Assembly (NCBI RefSeq): GCF_019216885.1
Contig: NZ_JAAQRC020000001.1
Location: 2,294,001-2,358,000, forward strand
Source of the DNA: Methylobacterium sp. SyP6R
Lineage (GTDB): Bacteria > Pseudomonadota > Alphaproteobacteria > Rhizobiales > Beijerinckiaceae
DNA length: 64,000 nt
Reading direction: 5' to 3'
The notes beneath the pieces are model-generated. The model ran no database searches and was not told the origin of the DNA. It saw nothing but the letters and a program-made list of their open reading frames with translations. A program made the translations under genes and the position numbers. Shown here piece after piece: positions 63,486 through 64,000 of this stretch (position 1 is its first letter; each line of letters opens with the position of its first letter).

Positions 63486-63625
63486 ACCAGACCGTCACGG
63501 TCGGGGACGGCCCGTGGCCCAGAGCCGCGGGCCGCGCCTCGTCGCGTGAGGCCCGATGCCCTATCTTTGCCGGAGCCTGAACCGGGTGGAGAGTGGCCGC
63601 CCGTCCGCGCCCGGAACCCTCGTCG

Positions 63626-64000
63626 ATGCACGGCAGCCTGAACGTCGAGATCACCGCCGAGATCCTGCTCAAGGCCTACGCGGCCGGCATCTTCCCGATG
63701 GCGGAGGATGCGGACGATCCGACCCTGTACTGGGTCGAGCCGAAGGAGCGGGGCATCCTGCCCCTCGACCGCTTCCATCTTGGGAGCCGCCTCGCCCGCA
63801 CGGTGCGCAACGGCGGCTTCGAAGTGGTGACCGACCACGACTTCGACGCGGTGATCGAGGGCTGCGCCGCGCCGCGCCGCGACAGCGACCGCACTTGGAT
63901 CAACGCCCGCATCCGCGCCCTCTACGGCGAGCTGTTCGATCTCGGCCATTGCCACACCGTCGAGGTCTATGCCGGCGAGCCCCGGACCCTGGTCGGCGGG
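63626..64000 (+). CDS. aat: Leucyl/phenylalanyl-tRNA-protein transferase, C-terminus outside the window
   Basis: From the ATG at 63626 a 125-residue open frame runs off the right edge. The opening fits Aat: [20 protein letters not shown], then [40 protein letters not shown], and [13 protein letters not shown]. Aat transfers Leu or Phe from charged tRNA to N-terminal Arg or Lys of proteins, marking them for ClpAP degradation (the N-end rule). It is downstream of accBC, as usual in alphaproteobacteria. Confidence 0.92.
   Translation, partial: MHGSLNVEITAEILLKAYAAGIFPMAEDADDPTLYWVEPKERGILPLDRFHLGSRLARTVRNGGFEVVTDHDFDAVIEGCAAPRRDSDRTWINARIRALYGELFDLGHCHTVEVYAGEPRTLVGG

Overview
The window is high-GC (roughly 70 percent) alphaproteobacterial chromosome. 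Gene content and order point to a methylotrophic Hyphomicrobiales member, most likely Methylobacterium or a close relative: a periplasmic FDH3-type formate dehydrogenase with its full accessory set, a BoxR-like regulator, the amiC-mrcA-prfB block divergent from rne, accB-accC-aat, and several families of short palindromic intergenic repeats. The genus is inferred from synteny and protein style, not from a marker gene. No rRNA, tRNA, transposase, prophage or CRISPR array was seen.

Layout. 0-5.7 kb: a truncated pentapeptide-repeat protein, an RND efflux pump with its lipoprotein adaptor, and a small secreted protein. 5.8-9.5 kb: a PcaF-type thiolase, a BoxR-like HTH/shikimate-kinase-fold regulator, and KdsD. 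9.6-14.2 kb (minus strand): FMN reductase, TRAP permeases lacking a DctP, a GST, and a periplasmic cyclohexadienyl-dehydratase-like protein that resembles a solute-binding protein. 14.3-16.1 kb: an HWE histidine kinase.

16.2-36.8 kb is the most interesting part, a large formate dehydrogenase / molybdenum cofactor region. On the minus strand lie three consecutive MoeA homologues (canonical, fused to a binding-protein-like domain, degenerate) with MobB, then a CobW-type GTPase behind a candidate Zur box and a multi-cluster ferredoxin. On the plus strand lie a WD40-cytochrome c protein, a biotin/lipoate-ligase-like protein, DUF6505, DUF6352, DUF3305, DUF3306, a TorD chaperone, a small Tat protein, the FDH alpha, beta and gamma subunits and two small secreted proteins. 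Many of these genes overlap by 1-4 bases (ATGA or GTGA), implying translational coupling. The expected flow is: Moco made by the MoeA/MobB products, inserted with help from TorD and the orphan families, the alpha subunit exported by Tat, formate oxidised in the periplasm, and electrons passed through the beta Fe-S clusters to the gamma cytochrome b. The DUF3306 gene has been invaded in frame by palindromic repeats.

36.9-42.3 kb: a serine hydrolase, a CNT nucleoside transporter and a catalytically dead caspase-like protein. 42.3-52.5 kb: prfB with its programmed frameshift, a HigBA-type toxin-antitoxin pair, PBP1A, the amidase AmiC and, divergently, RNase E. 52.7-57.7 kb: a soluble chemoreceptor-like protein and an ECF42-type sigma factor with its DGPF partner, two VOC proteins and an AHSA1 protein. 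58-64 kb: a methyltransferase, an aminotransferase, a DsbA-like protein, AccB, AccC, a small secreted protein and the start of Aat.
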